The position numbers and the translations under genes were made by a program. Shown here piece by piece: positions 1 to 11,962 of a DNA stretch of 64,000 bases (the first letter of the stretch is position 1; every line of letters starts with the position of its first letter). This DNA is from Lenzites betulinus. Taxonomy: Eukaryota > Basidiomycota > Agaricomycetes > Polyporales > Polyporaceae. Under the pieces are notes generated by a model. The model was given only the letters and a program-made list of their open reading frames with translations. It ran no database searches and had not been told where the DNA came from. The DNA lies in assembly GCA_022264855.1 (NCBI GenBank), contig JABYQU010000033.1, forward strand, positions 124,001 through 188,000, given 5' to 3'.

Positions 1-19
1 GCGTGGACTGGGTGATTAT

Positions 20-893
20 CTATCGCATCTCTGTCACTTCTGACCAGCACCACAACGTAACAAGCGTCAGTGGGAGGTCGTCTAGGTTGGGATCTGCGCG
101 AAGTACACACCTATGGGAACTCCCCGTGCCCATATCATGGGCTTCTTCAAGATTTGGCGGGTAGCGAAAGTTCGTCGACCGCGTGAGCTCCGGCGGTATA
201 TCGATCGCCATGAGATCTGAACGGCTCGTAGGCCTTCGTAAAAGGCCGGTAGCTAGATCCTCCTGGGTGTAGTAGGAGATGAGGTGGTAGTCGGAACCGT
301 CAATCTTCACCGTGATCGTCTGCTGACGAGCGAAATCAGGAGGCGGCTTCATGAACCTAACCAGAGCAATGACCTTCTTAATCAAACCCCGCGGTTTGTA
401 GCTCAAGTGCGGCTCCGGCATATGCCCGGCGGGGGAGTACCCCGGCAGGTCCGCGAACTGGTTGGCGGTGCGTGCGCTCCGATCCGCGACTTCCCGGTAC
501 AGCTAACCGAAAAGTCAGAACAGATGCCGCACTGGGGACAACGGGCGCACCAGGAAGTTTCCGGAAATGCGGGACTGCGACCATGCCAGGCCCTCGGTCC
601 AGCGTTTGATGCCGCTCTCCTCGACGCTGAAGATGAACACAGCTCCGCTCTTGATCATGGTTCTCCGCTCGAAGTCGTTCAGGCGTCGGGTGACCCGGGG
701 TATCAGTCCCCGGCGAGCTGCCTGGGGTGTCACAATGGCCCGCCCGGGAATTAGCGCGTACACGACATGGCTGGTCAGCGCACGCGGAAAGCGGGAGCAC
801 ACGGCGTCGGACGCTGACCTCGATGAGCCGGAGGGCGTCCATGGTGGTGTCGACGAAACCCTCGAACAATGGAATGTCGGTGGACATGGCCAT
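20..893 (-). CDS. WOPR (Gti1/Pac2 family) transcription regulator
   Basis: Exons (minus strand): 893-819, 721-551, 502-374, 319-20; 224 aa. The product is a DNA-binding regulator of the WOPR family (Wor1, Ryp1, Pac2, Gti1), which controls morphological switching and development in fungi. Seen in the sequence: WOPR box 1 (about residues 9-88) with GFVDTTMDALRLIE, then RRGLIPRVTRRLNDFERR, IKSGAVFIFSVEESGIKRW and WSQSRISGNFLLYRE. Box 2 follows with KPRGLIKKTITVKIDGSDY, HLISYYTQEDLATGLLRRPT and MAIDIPPEL. Introns are 97, 48 and 54 nt with GT/AG ends; the last is frame-neutral but removing it restores the family spacing. The start is the ATG at 893, just before the conserved domain; an in-frame upstream ATG at 971 is the alternative. 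The protein lacks the long low-complexity C-terminus common in the family, so an additional 3' exon outside the window is possible. About 7.6 kb without a recognisable gene lies upstream. Confidence 0.9.
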
Positions 894-3800
894 CGTGCTG
901 GTGGTGGAGAGAGTCTTGGTGCGTGCAGGGGGGTGGGCGGAGCGTCGTAGGATGCGCTGCGCGACCCGCATTTTAAGGCGTTGGTCCCGTACTCAGTCAC
1001 AGGCGGGTTCTTCGACGGTTACTTTGGGAAGTGCGTGTTACATGATCAATGCATGATGCGCATCATCACCATTTACACAATACAGCTGCTGGGAGCGTAC
1101 AGGCCCGAATTCCTAGGTACACGACCCGAACGTCAGTCACGTCTATGCCCAAAGCCTTTGACCCAACAGCGTTATGCCCATCCCCGTGCCGATCCCATCT
1201 CGCTCTAACAGACTGCGTCCTGGATGACTCCGCGGCGCTTCTGCGCACATCGATGGCTGATATCCTCGCTGTAACCTGGAATGCCCCGGCAGCCCGCAGC
1301 AGGAGCAGCACTCCACCACCATTCCCTCTCATCAACGCCATACAATGTCGAACTGGCTCAAGCTGCACTGGTTGTCACATGCACCGAGTGCGATGACATG
1401 GAGGGTCGGACGCGTGGCAGGGCGATGTACACCAGCAGAAGGTGCCCAGCTGCTCACTCGACCGATTGGATGGAAACGGTACCAACTGGACCCCGTTTCT
1501 CATACGTCGAACATATTGCCGTAAGGATGCCCAACGGCTTCGCTCCAATTCCGAAGAGAAGCTGGGGCTGTCTTTACCCTCTCATGGCACTCTGCTGAAC
1601 CTTACCGATACAGTAAAGGCCTCGCATGGGCCGGACGGAAGAGACGAGCGTGGCGCCCAGCGGCACAGGATCAAGGTCCCCTATATGTCCAATTCGAGAC
1701 CAGGCAGCGGAGACACAGGCACTATTGGAACTGCACTTGCCCCGCTGCCTGCCGCGGTGCGACCGCCTGGGGGCAGCAGAGGCCCGCGTAATACAGTCCT
1801 ACGTTCCATCGATGCGTCGATAACGACACTGCGTTCCAGCTTGTTCCCGCATGCCGAAACGCCGCTAAACCTGTTGCGGCGACTGAATGGCGGTCCGCAC
1901 GCCACGCTTCCCGCTGCACACTCTCGCAGGGGGGGCGGGCGGTCGCGTCTTTCCACGCGGTTAGATCGGCGCAACCGTTCTCTTCCCCCAGGCGGGCGAC
2001 TGGGCACTCCGGCGGAGCAACTTCAAACCCAGCGACGTCCTCGGCGGCGACCGCGACCGCCTCGGTCTGCCTCCGCCGCCTGGGGGGTGTGCACACGCAC
2101 GCAGGAGGTGCAGCAAGCCAGCGGGTGCCCGAGCCTCGGTGTATGCTATTCGGCTCCCTCGCATCAGGAGCCCCGCTAACGACACAGCCTGCAAGTGCTC
2201 GGGAAAGACAGAAGGGGCAGGCTTATGCCTAAACCGCCCCTTCGAATCCACACGACGCCGTCGCGCGATGATCACCATCCTACCGGCCGCTGGCACGCGC
2301 AATCAGTATCGGACTGCACCCACTCCGCGGTCGCGACTCGCGGAGCGTGCGGACGCCGATGCGCTGCACAGCTACACGCCCGGGGGTGGCAGGCCCCATC
2401 ACGCGGGGGGTGGGGTGGTGGGGGTGTCGTCTAGTCTCGGCCGACGACGCCGCGCAGTGGGGAAGGGGTGGGTAGACGACCACGCCCGCTGTTACGTGCA
2501 CAATGCATGCGCGGATAAACGGAGGTACGGGTCGAGAGGCGCGACGCGTGGCATCCGCGTCGCGCGCACGCCAGCCGGGCCCATTGGCTGCGCGCGGGGC
2601 ACGCCAGGAACGGGCTGGGGGGCTGGCCTGCTGACTCCGGGTGCGGCCGAGAAGGACGAGGGCGAAGGTGCGGGGCTGAGAAAACATACACGCCTGTTCC
2701 CGCACCCGGCGGGGAGAATCGCGTCCGTCGGTAGGCATCTGGCACATCGATGCCTTATCTCGCGCGCACGCCACGGCCGCGACACGACGGGCACGCGTCC
2801 CGGGGTGCCAAGCGCACGCTGGCCGCTCTGGAGGGTGCTGTAGAGCGTAACTTCGTAAGTCGCAGCCAGGGCGCGCGCGAGGTGCCGTACGCACAAAAAG
2901 ATAGATTGACTTGCGATGTGCAGGCGCGCGGGTGCAGTACCGCGCCCCCCTCGAGCCCCCGGCCGACACGAAAATCTGACTGGAGTGTGGAGAACGTCCG
3001 GCTCCGGACTTCTTCTTGTGAGCAAATGGTTCGCGGAACCAATTTGGCCCTTGATGGACTGGCGTCTTCCCGCGCCTTTCGCTGACACAGCGCGCTTGGA
3101 TCAGCCCGTCCTCGCCTTGGCGATACGCGGTCCCGCAGACGGCCTGGGGGCGGCGCAGGAGCGCGATGAGAAACTGCGCGGGCGGGCGTGCAGCTGCGTC
3201 TGGAGGGCGTCCGCCCCAGCTAGGGGCGCGCGCGCGGGGACGGCGCCGCGACACGCACACACACGTCCGCGCCCGAGCGAGGGCGATAGAGTTTGATCCG
3301 TGCACACTGCAGAGTGGCCTACATACTTCTGTCATTCATGCGATCCATTGATCTCGGACTGCTCGCGACGCGCACGGCGAGGCTCAGGCAGCGACCACGC
3401 GGGCGAGGGCGCAGCGCCCGCACCTGGAATAGGCCCAGGGAGCGGCCGGGTCGCGCGACAGGACAGATCGTGCGGCGCCACAGTCACAGCGGTGCCCGTC
3501 GTACACATCCCCCCGATGGGCACGAGATATCGCGTGCGCAGCGGGGCGGCGCAGCCTCGCCTCGCGCCGCGCGGGTGACCGTCCGCGCTGCTGCGTGGCG
3601 AGGCCAGTGACACCCGCGCTGACAGAAACCAACAGGAAGCACACGGCGTGGCATGCCATATCCCGCCAAATGCAGGGCTTGCGCGCAGGGGCCCGGCTCG
3701 AGTAGAGCCACGCCTGCTCGAGCAGCGGGGACGCGCCGGGGACCACGCTCGGCTCCCCATCGTGCGATGCAATTAGGTCCGGGGGTGTCCCCGGCACGTC

Positions 3801-6800
3801 CTGCGCCCCTGGCTTGTTCGGGCGGCCGAGAACGGCGGTATGAAAGGAACGGGGGACGCACCGCGATGCCCTGCGCGCGGTGGACGGCGCAGGACGTACT
3901 GGCACTGCGAACCACGCCTTGAGTCACCTTCCGGAAGCACGCTCGCCGATGCGCACGTCGAGCACGGGCGCCGGGTTGCCTATCGCGCCGCACGACGCAA
4001 CCCCCGATGCACCGCGGTCCGCGAACCTGCACGGAGTGCGCCACAAAAGGCCTGCGCGCGGCCGAAGCGAGTTCCGGGCCTCGATCTGGCAATCGCGCGG
4101 TGCGTTTCGGGTGGGCTGCCGGCACACGGGGGCCGCATCGCGCGCGAGTGAGGTGGATGGGATGAGTGAGTCGCCGTGCGGCGCGGGTGCCGCCGCTGCT
4201 TCGCGGAGGACCGATCGTGCGCTGGGTGCGTGCGGCCGCGGCGCGGTGCAGCGGGCGGGCGCACGATGGCGGGGCTGGAGATCGTTCCGAGATGGGCTGC
4301 CGACGATACCGATCGCAGATTCCGTGCGCCCCGGTGCACACGGTCGCGGGAGAAGGTCGTTGGGGATCGGGCGGCGGGCGGGCCAGGCGGGCGAGCGAGT
4401 CGTCGCCCCCAGCTTCGCCGTGCGTTCGCGCGGTCGGGGTGCGGGTGTGCCGGTGCACGCCCACAACACGTGTATCGTCCACGGGCTGATTGATGGTGCC
4501 CGATATGGCGCGAAGACGCGAATGGGCCCCACCGTCGCTGCGTCGGAGGGGCGAGGAGCGGAGGAATCCGCAGGACGGCAGCAGAAAATGGCGTAGCGTG
4601 GGCGCGGCTGGGAGCTCGTGCGCGAGAACGCACAAGAAGGGGTCACACATGCAGGGAGGCGGTCGTGGGCCCTGGTCAGACGGCATGGATGCCGATAACC
4701 GACGGGGAGGAATGGGGCCGAACGGGGTCGAGAAGGGGACGCGTCTTCAGAGGGTCCGTCCGCGCGAGCGAGTGCGGCTGCTTTACAGCATGTGAGCGAC
4801 GGGAGGCCACGACGATCTTTTGCAGGAAGGGCGCACTTCTCGCGTCCGATGATGTGGATAAATATCGAACGGCAGCATGGCCTCGCAGGGGTGTGCCGGG
4901 TACGTGGCATGCCGGCGGAGAACGGTGGGCGGGTGAGGACAGATGGAGGTAAGTTCGAGCACAGAGCCGTTCTAAACTCAGGTGGGCATGACGAATGGTC
5001 AGCAGCGGGGACTAGTGGGAGAAGATGGGGAGGGTGCTCACCGGAGATAGCCTGCTGCAACCTCTCGAAGTACTCCTCGCAGCGAAGAGGTGCGGCCGTT
5101 CTCGTTCGGCGGTAAGTTGCGGGTGAGCGGCCTCCACCGCGCGTCGGCGACGCACGACGAGTGTGCGCTGTCCCCGACGTGAAGATCCGGATAGAAGATG
5201 GCGGGAGTGAATCAAGCGAGAAGACGCCTGGGGGATTAGCGAGCGCGTCGCTGAGAGGCCGTCGGAGCTCGCCGTTGTGGAGAAGAGCTCGAGGGCGCGG
5301 CGCAAACGAGCCGAGAAGCCTAGCGAGCAGGGCGGGTCATCGCCGTCGCGTCCAAGGCGACGGGGGAGGAGGGCAGGTCGCCGGAGGAGGCTCGTGCGGC
5401 GGCTGCGCCCTTCTGGAAGCGCAAACAGCTGCACACTGCGAACCATGTGCCTAAAGCCTGGGGCTGAGGGGCCCTCCAGGGACGAGTCTGCCGTGATTTC
5501 GCACCGGCCGCAGTACGGACTACTACTGGCTGGGTCTGTGTCCGGACCCCACGGGGGCGTGTCTACACAGAATTCCTGGCTGGGGGATTGAGCGGACCGT
5601 GGCGAGCGAATGCATTGCGCACACGGCGGGCTCGGTTGGGCGGTGTCAACGGCGGGGGGTCTGCGTGTATTCTGACATGGGGGGCAGACTAGGACCCCGT
5701 TAGAGAGGGCTGTTTCTCTACCAATACCCGAGAGCGGGGCGCGCGTCTACGGGCCGAATGCTAAGTGGCACAAGCGCTGTGCCGCGTACGTGTGGTCAGA
5801 AAGGAGCGTAATAGAGCGGGCTGAGGCTGCGAGCGATGCTCACCGCAGCACATACGGACACGGATGCCAGCTAGCGAGCAGCGCTGGATGGGCTGTCGGA
5901 GGGGCCGAGCGCTGCTGGACCGACGATCTGGCCAAACACGGGCAAGCGGGCGCATGAGGCACTAGTACTGGTGGATTAGCAGTGTTAGTCACTAGCTGTG
6001 CCTCGGTCGGCGGTCACGGTGAGCTCAGGATGGCTCCGACCCGCGCTTCTGCGGGGGGAAGAGGATGTGCTCATGTAGGTGACATGCGCGGGCACCACAC
6101 TAATTGGCAGAAAGGATTAGGCAGCAGTTGACGACTGCCCGCGCCCTCGAGCCGTGCTCTCCCACTCCTCGCGCGTCGTGGGCCTGGCACTGGTGAGGAT
6201 TGGCAGGAGCACTACAGCCACCGCCCACTCCTCCCTCCAGACGCCCGCCACCCACTCCGGTCCGGAGCCCGGCGTGTGTACCCGCGCCGCCCAGACCGGC
6301 CTCCCGCGCGCTTCCCGGCTGTGCCCCGGAGCCCAACCTGCCTCTCCCGCTCGTCCGCTCCCACCTCCGCACGCCAGCCGATATCGCAGACCGTGGTCTC
6401 AGACGCTATTCTGATTCCAGTATCGCCGTCTGACCCACGTCCAGACCGCCAGGGCCCGCTCAAACCGCGTCGCCCCGCGCGCCGGATGCCACCCGAGCGT
6501 ACGCGGTGTAAGACTCCAAGGCTGCTTCCGATATCTGCTCTCTCGCTCTCCAGCGCCCTCGACCGAGACACGAATCACGGGTCTCGCCCGGGCGTCGTGG
6601 TGGCCCTATTTTGCACAGCTACTGTATAGCGGTGTCTATCGACGTGCAGGCTGGCGCGACGCATCCAGCCCGCGACCCTGTCAATCACGAGCCCGGGAGT
6701 GGACCAACAAACTCGGGGTCGGTGTTCAAATTCAGCTTGCTCGCGCTGTACCCGGACCCCGCGAGGTGCGCTCTCCCGGGACGTCCGGTCTCAGCTATCT

Positions 6801-8518
6801 GCGCTTGCGCGTCGTAACGTCCGCATGTGGGATACTAAGTTTCAGTGGTGCTATCAACACAGTGTACAGAGTAAGGATGTTGAGTACCAGCAGCCGTTCA
6901 TCAATCTGCAGACGGCGACGCGGCTCGCGGGTGTTCTGCTGCTATCTGTTAAGTGAGACTGGGAACCCGGGTACTCCAGGATACTTTCTGGTCGGCGCCC
7001 GACGGACAATGATGGGATTGTGTGACATGTGCGACGATGGTCGGTAGGTCTTCTCCTGCAGCATGGGATTGATGTTGCTGCAGCAATCGGAAAACGGGAT
7101 GTGTTCGACACTCCACTCGACCGTATACCCGTTTTCGGACAACAACGGGCGCGTAATGTCGCGACATGCAATCTGGCTGTCGTGAGATGACGTTTCATGA
7201 TATCCTTCCCCAATGGCTTTCTCCGCCGCCAAAGTTGCATTAACCGTCCAGGGGCCGATCCTTCAGTACCAATGCATACGTGCGGAGGACGACAGCGGTA
7301 TCTCCGACAGCCTGGACAAGTACTCACCACACGATCATGGCAGCCAATGACATATCTACCCTACCGAGCTTTTCGCAGCTCTCCGGAATGCGATTATTCC
7401 TTTCAAGTCTTGCCGTCCGATATATACTGGTCCATGCATAGGATCCGGAGTACGTGAGCTACCGGACGAAGATAACGATTTCTTCGACGGCCTGCAAATC
7501 TTCTATAGCCAATACTAACGACGTATGCATAGGTGTAAGTACTACATCCGGCAGCAGCGCTATGCCATAGCCAGCCATTATAGCAGCCCTCGATCATTGA
7601 GACTCCGATCTGATACGCTCTAACACAGCAGACCTTCTCTTGGACCACAAGCTAGCACGATCGCCCGCGCCATCAAACGCGCTGCACTAGCAGTGCACCC
7701 TAGCACCCCCCAGTTAGTCAATAGCGGCCCGCGCGAGTCCCCCATCGAGTGTCGACATCTCGTCCAACATTGATATTGATATTGATTTCGAGGTCGACTT
7801 CCACTCCCAGTATCTGACGCTCCGAGCTCCAAGTCTCACTTTCGAGTTCACCCGGAGAGTCGCGTCAACTGCTCAACTGATGCATCACACACGGGCATGG
7901 ACGATGAGGACTCAGGTCTCTCGATTGACGAATGTGGCTAATCTAAAAAACGGCGGTGGTGCTACACGGCATGCAGTGAAGGGGGCCCGGACTCCCAGCG
8001 GCAAAAGCAGAAGCAGAAGCGGAACGAACGTAGTCACGAAGCTATAGGCTGTGGCAGGTAGCAAGTAACGAAGGCGGAGCGCGAATCGAATAAACACGGA
8101 AAAAGATTTTGGGAAAAAGGCTAGGGGGAGCATAAGGCGCGAGAGCGATACATCAGCATGCGGGGCGAGATAAGTGAGATGGGGGATATATCGGGGGCCT
8201 GGGGGGTTAGGAGGAGGGTGTGGTGGGGGAGGGAGAGATTAACTGGCATACTCGCGCAATACTATCCTAGAGTGGGCGGCGGCGGCGGCGCTGCGCACAT
8301 TATGGTGATCGTACCCTTCAGACGCTAACATCGTACAGTATCCAAGCTCTATTTCGTGTCGCGGCGGCGGAGTTGGGAGGGCGCGGCCGGGGCAGGGGAC
8401 CCTGCGCGCCGCTGTGCAGGCGCTCCAGACGATCCCTGACTGTATCCTGATTCCTGACTGATCAGCCTCGGGCACCCCCACCGGCCGCGCGGAGCGCTCA
8501 CCTCGTCCTAGGAGGCGC
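894..8518. other. Long GC-rich interval without a supportable gene
   Basis: This stretch of about 7.6 kb separates the WOPR gene from the terpene synthase. It contains many long open frames on both strands (for example 351-400 codons at 2.3-4.7 kb), but they overlap one another in several frames. Their products are dominated by Arg, Ala, Pro and Ser, with no domain or splice pattern I recognise, as expected from high GC content. The only compositionally balanced piece is a minus-strand frame at about 6942-7232, which may be a gene relic. Because the WOPR gene is transcribed away from this interval, part of it is probably its upstream regulatory region and 5' UTR. Confidence 0.6.
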
Positions 8519-9924
8519 CTACGCGGACGCGCGCACGCGCTGCGGAAGGAGCGCGACCTGGCGCGTCTGCTTGACCGTGCGGCCGTCCTTGCCGAAGTAG
8601 CGCTCGGTCTCGAAGGACCACTCCGCGTTCGCGATGATCCAGTCCTCGAGGCCCTGGATGTAGCGCGCGACCTGGCGGTCGATGTCCGCGCCCCACGAGG
8701 GCACGACGCGCCGGCACTCGAGGAACCACTCGAGCGTCTTCGTCCAGAGCTCCCCCGCGAGCTCGATCGCGGCCTGTCGGTCGACGCCGTTCATGTGCAT
8801 CAGCACGCAGACGAGGTTGTGCGTCTGCATGGAGTGACGGGAGGGAATGGAATGGGAGGAGGTGGTCAGCGGCAGTACGAACAGATGGGGGCGTCGGCGG
8901 CGGCGGAAGGACGGAGACTCACATCGCCGCGGGCTTGCTCTGCGTTGTACGACAGCACGTCCTGGAGGGGAAAACATCGCGTAAGACGCTGTCACACAAG
9001 ACGCGCGCGCGCGGGGCGCGGCCAATAGAGTCGGAACGGGCGACTCACGTTCGCCCAGGACACGAGGTCGTTCGTCGCGTCCGCGAGGGCCTTGATGATC
9101 GGGTGCTCGACGACGTCGTCCGGGAGGTCGATGTTCGCGGCGTACTCGATGAACGCGAAGCCGGTCTTGCAGCCGCTCGTGTCGCGCCGGAGGAGGATGT
9201 ACTCCTCGAGCTCGGGGATGTTCGCGGACCCGCGGTCGTCCGCCTGCTGCATGATCGCCTGGAAGTACGTGTCGAGCGTGGACATGAGGCGCTGCTGGCA
9301 GCCCGGCCCTGCGGTCTTCTGCATGCGCGTCCAGAATCTGATGTCCCGTCCGCCGCGCCGCAGCAGCAGATGCAGGTGCACGGATCGCGGAGGCAAGGGG
9401 AGAACAAAAGAAGGCGCACGTGAGCTATCGCCGGGGGCACTGACGGGACGGACGGGATGCGGGCGCGCGACTTACGACTTTGTCAGCCGGTGCGCGGCAG
9501 TGTCGGAGTGGTATGTTTCCGGGTAGTAGAGCGTGTTCATGACGCACTCCGCGACGCCGCGCGTGCCCGTCGTGTCGAACTCGTCCGTCCAGTCGTCGAG
9601 CGTGAAGAGGAAGTTCATGAAGTCCGTGCACACGCGCAGCTCGTCGTACGTGCAGTCGATGTAGCACATCCCGCTCAGCAGCCCCGCGTTCAGCGTGAGG
9701 AACTTCGCGCGCTGCTTGTCCGTAAAGTTCGCCATGCTGAGCAGCCACTCCTCCGACTCGCGCGAGACGGCGGCCTCCTGCGCGTGGCAGCGGAGCGGGT
9801 ACGGGACCGGGGTGACAAAGTCGGGGAACGTGAGGATCACTTCGCCCTTGGAGGAGGACTCGGCAGGGGAGGGGGTCGAGGGTGCCAGGAGGGCGGGAGA
9901 CTGATCAGCAGGGAGCACAGCCAT
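8519..9924 (-). CDS. Sesquiterpene synthase (class I terpene cyclase)
   Basis: Exons: 9924-9476, 9337-9049, 8961-8923, 8824-8519; 360 aa. It is predicted to cyclise farnesyl diphosphate into a sesquiterpene hydrocarbon using Mg2+. Seen: the metal-binding aspartate motif LDDWTDEFD (D110, D111, D114) and the second metal motif NDVLSYNAE (N246, D247, S250, E254), followed by EQARGDTHN. Near the C-terminus WSFETERYF carries the usual RY pair. The intron at 8962-9048 falls exactly between the Asn and Asp of the second motif, and a 39-nt exon encodes the rest of it. The C-terminal pattern (WSFETERYFGKDGRTV then VALLP) resembles protoilludene-synthase-like basidiomycete enzymes, but product specificity cannot be read from sequence. 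No P450 or other tailoring gene is recognisable next door. A TATA box lies about 140 nt upstream, and the 5' leader is pyrimidine-rich on the coding strand. Confidence 0.93.
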
Positions 9925-11402
9925 TGGTGTACAGTACACAAGGAAGAGGGTGGTGGTGGAGGAGGAGGAGGAGGAGAGAGGGAGCGGCGAAGGATACAAA
10001 AGAAGGAGCGAGCGCGAGAAGCGAACGGCGTGCCACAGCGACAATGTCTGCCGCCCCGGGGGTTATATACCGTGCGGGCCTGATGCGGAGTCACCGGGAG
10101 AGGGGACTCGAGGAGGCGGGGCGGGAAATAATCCCGTATTGTTTTCGCCAACGAGGCGCGACGAATCTGTCAAGCGACAGTGTATGACCGTCCAAATTTG
10201 TCAAGGGTCCACGGGTGATCGCCGGGTATCAATAGAGAATAGAATTGACGACGGACTGACGGACGCTGCCCGCGCGCCTGGCGTCGGGCGTCGCTGGGCA
10301 CACCATTCTGTCGGGGCCACCACAGGAGGTGCTGCACTCGACGCTCATCACGATGAACAGATGGCAGCATTCTCGAGCGAAACTAGCGCAGTGTTATGCA
10401 GAAACAAAGGTCTGAGACGGGGCTAGCCGGTGGGGCCCACCGGACAAGCCCACCAGGGGCCGGGCGGGGGGCACCTCCCGGACAGCTCCCTGCGCGAAGG
10501 GAACGGAGCCGGGTGTGGATTCCAGATAGCCAGGTTCGGCCGGCGCGGTGGCCGAATAGCGACCCTGCTGTGCGCGGGAGGCCGCGGACGCCTGGCACAC
10601 GCCGAGGATATTGTGTTGCAAATATCGATTTCGAGGACGCTGGGGGGCTCGGGGGCGTGGAGACGGGTGCAGCAGCACTGGGAGCAGTGCGACGGTGCGG
10701 AGATGGGTTGCGAGATCATGCACCATGCTGAGCCCATCTCGGGCGATGGGGGCAGGACATTGCAGCCATCCTGAGGCCGAACAAAGATTTACATCGTTGA
10801 CACGGCCTGAGGGAAGACGGGCGTCAGAAGGGAGTGCAATTGTTCTGCCTACTTACGGCGGGGGCCTATGATAGATGGAGGACATGAGCGCTATATTGGG
10901 GATGCTGACTGGGACGAAACAAAAGAGAGTGCCGAAGACGTAAGATTAAACGGAGAGGTGGACCGCGCGTGTTGTGCCGCCATTTCCGTCAAGGCTGAGA
11001 TGGACAAGATGGCATTGGAATGCGCGTTGTTCTGTGGGAAGACGCTAGACTGGGGGACAAGAAACGACAGCTGATATTCTGATATTCTGCGCGGTTTGTC
11101 TTGGAGTTGTGTGGCGATAAGATCAGCGCGAGCGCGAGGCCTGCGGCAGACACGCAGGGGGATCAGAGGCGGGAGGAGGAGGCGGAGCCGGGAGATCGCG
11201 CGGGCGATGAGGACAAGCAGGACGCGACCAGGGCTGCGCGTTCCAATTCCGCTTGAAAGCACGCGCCCGCCCCGCAAACTCCGCTGACTCCGCTTAGCCC
11301 GACTCCGCGAGCGCGCGTGATCCGCCGGCGTCTGCGCCGCGACCTCGCACACGCATCATCACTCACTGGCATAGCACTCACTCATTCTGTCTGACACTCG
11401 CT
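9925..11402. other. Intergenic region between terpene synthase and HSBP1-like gene
   Basis: This is a divergent promoter region: the terpene synthase is transcribed leftwards and the HSBP1-like gene rightwards. It holds a GGA/GGT microsatellite-like run (about 9949-9978), which is pyrimidine-rich in the terpene synthase leader, and a TATA-type element at 10064-10069. No convincing coding exon was found in the remaining 1.2 kb. Confidence 0.5.
10062..10070 (-). promoter_or_regulatory. TATA box of the sesquiterpene synthase gene
   Basis: Reading on the minus strand, GTATATAAC lies about 140 nt upstream of the ATG at 9924. That leaves a leader of roughly 100 nt. It is the only TATA-like element I noticed in the immediate upstream sequence. 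Confidence 0.5.
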
Positions 11403-11962
11403 ATGCCCGCCTCGCAGTCCTCCGCTCTTCCCCTCAACGTCGCCCAAGGATCCCGCCCCACCACCGCCCAGTCCACCCTCTCCACCGCCTCCTCGTCCAC
11501 CGCCGTCTCCAAGCCTGCTCCGGCCCCGCCGGACATCTCCAGCCCCCATGAGCTGACGGCGTTTGTACGCGCTCGCAGTGCTCCTCCATCTCCCTCTCCG
11601 TGCTGATACGTCTCCCGGATCTTGCGCCGTGCCTGTCCTGTCGCTCCCTGCATATGCCCGCATCCAGGTCGAATCACTGCTCGAACAGCTCGACCAGAAG
11701 TTCGACGACATGTCCACCCAGATCCTCGACCGCAGTACGTGCCGCCGTGCCCCGCGTCCCCCCGCGCCCGGCACCGCGACTCACATCTGTCGCATCCCTA
11801 GTGACACAGATGTCCACCCGCGTCGACGCGCTCGAGGCGTCCATCCAGGACATCATCAGCAATGACACGAACCCTGCGCCCGCGCTGCCGCCCCTCCCGC
11901 CCAGCCTCCCGCAGTCCCCTTCCATCCCCCACGCGCAGCGCAAGAGCACCGGGAGTGGTTGA
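11403..11962 (+). CDS. Heat shock factor-binding protein 1 (HSBP1) homologue
   Basis: Exons: 11403-11564, 11668-11734, 11802-11962; 129 aa. HSBP1 is a small coiled-coil protein that binds trimeric heat shock factor and is also related to WASH-complex assembly factors in other eukaryotes. Seen: the core PHELTAFVESLLEQLDQKFD, then DMSTQILDRMTQMSTRVDAL and EASIQDIISND (about residues 48-98), which shows the heptad hydrophobic pattern of the family. Splicing is required to join the three parts in frame; the second intron splits the ATG codon of DRM. An N-terminal Ser/Thr/Ala-rich leader of about 45 residues and a Pro/Ser-rich tail make it longer than the animal protein (about 76 aa), as often in fungi. 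Confidence 0.9.

Noticed and set aside
2280..5060. Long open frames of 351, 400 and 378 codons on the minus strand
   Set aside because: They overlap one another and plus-strand frames, consist mostly of Arg/Ala/Pro/Ser, and show no domain or splice pattern; high GC content explains them.
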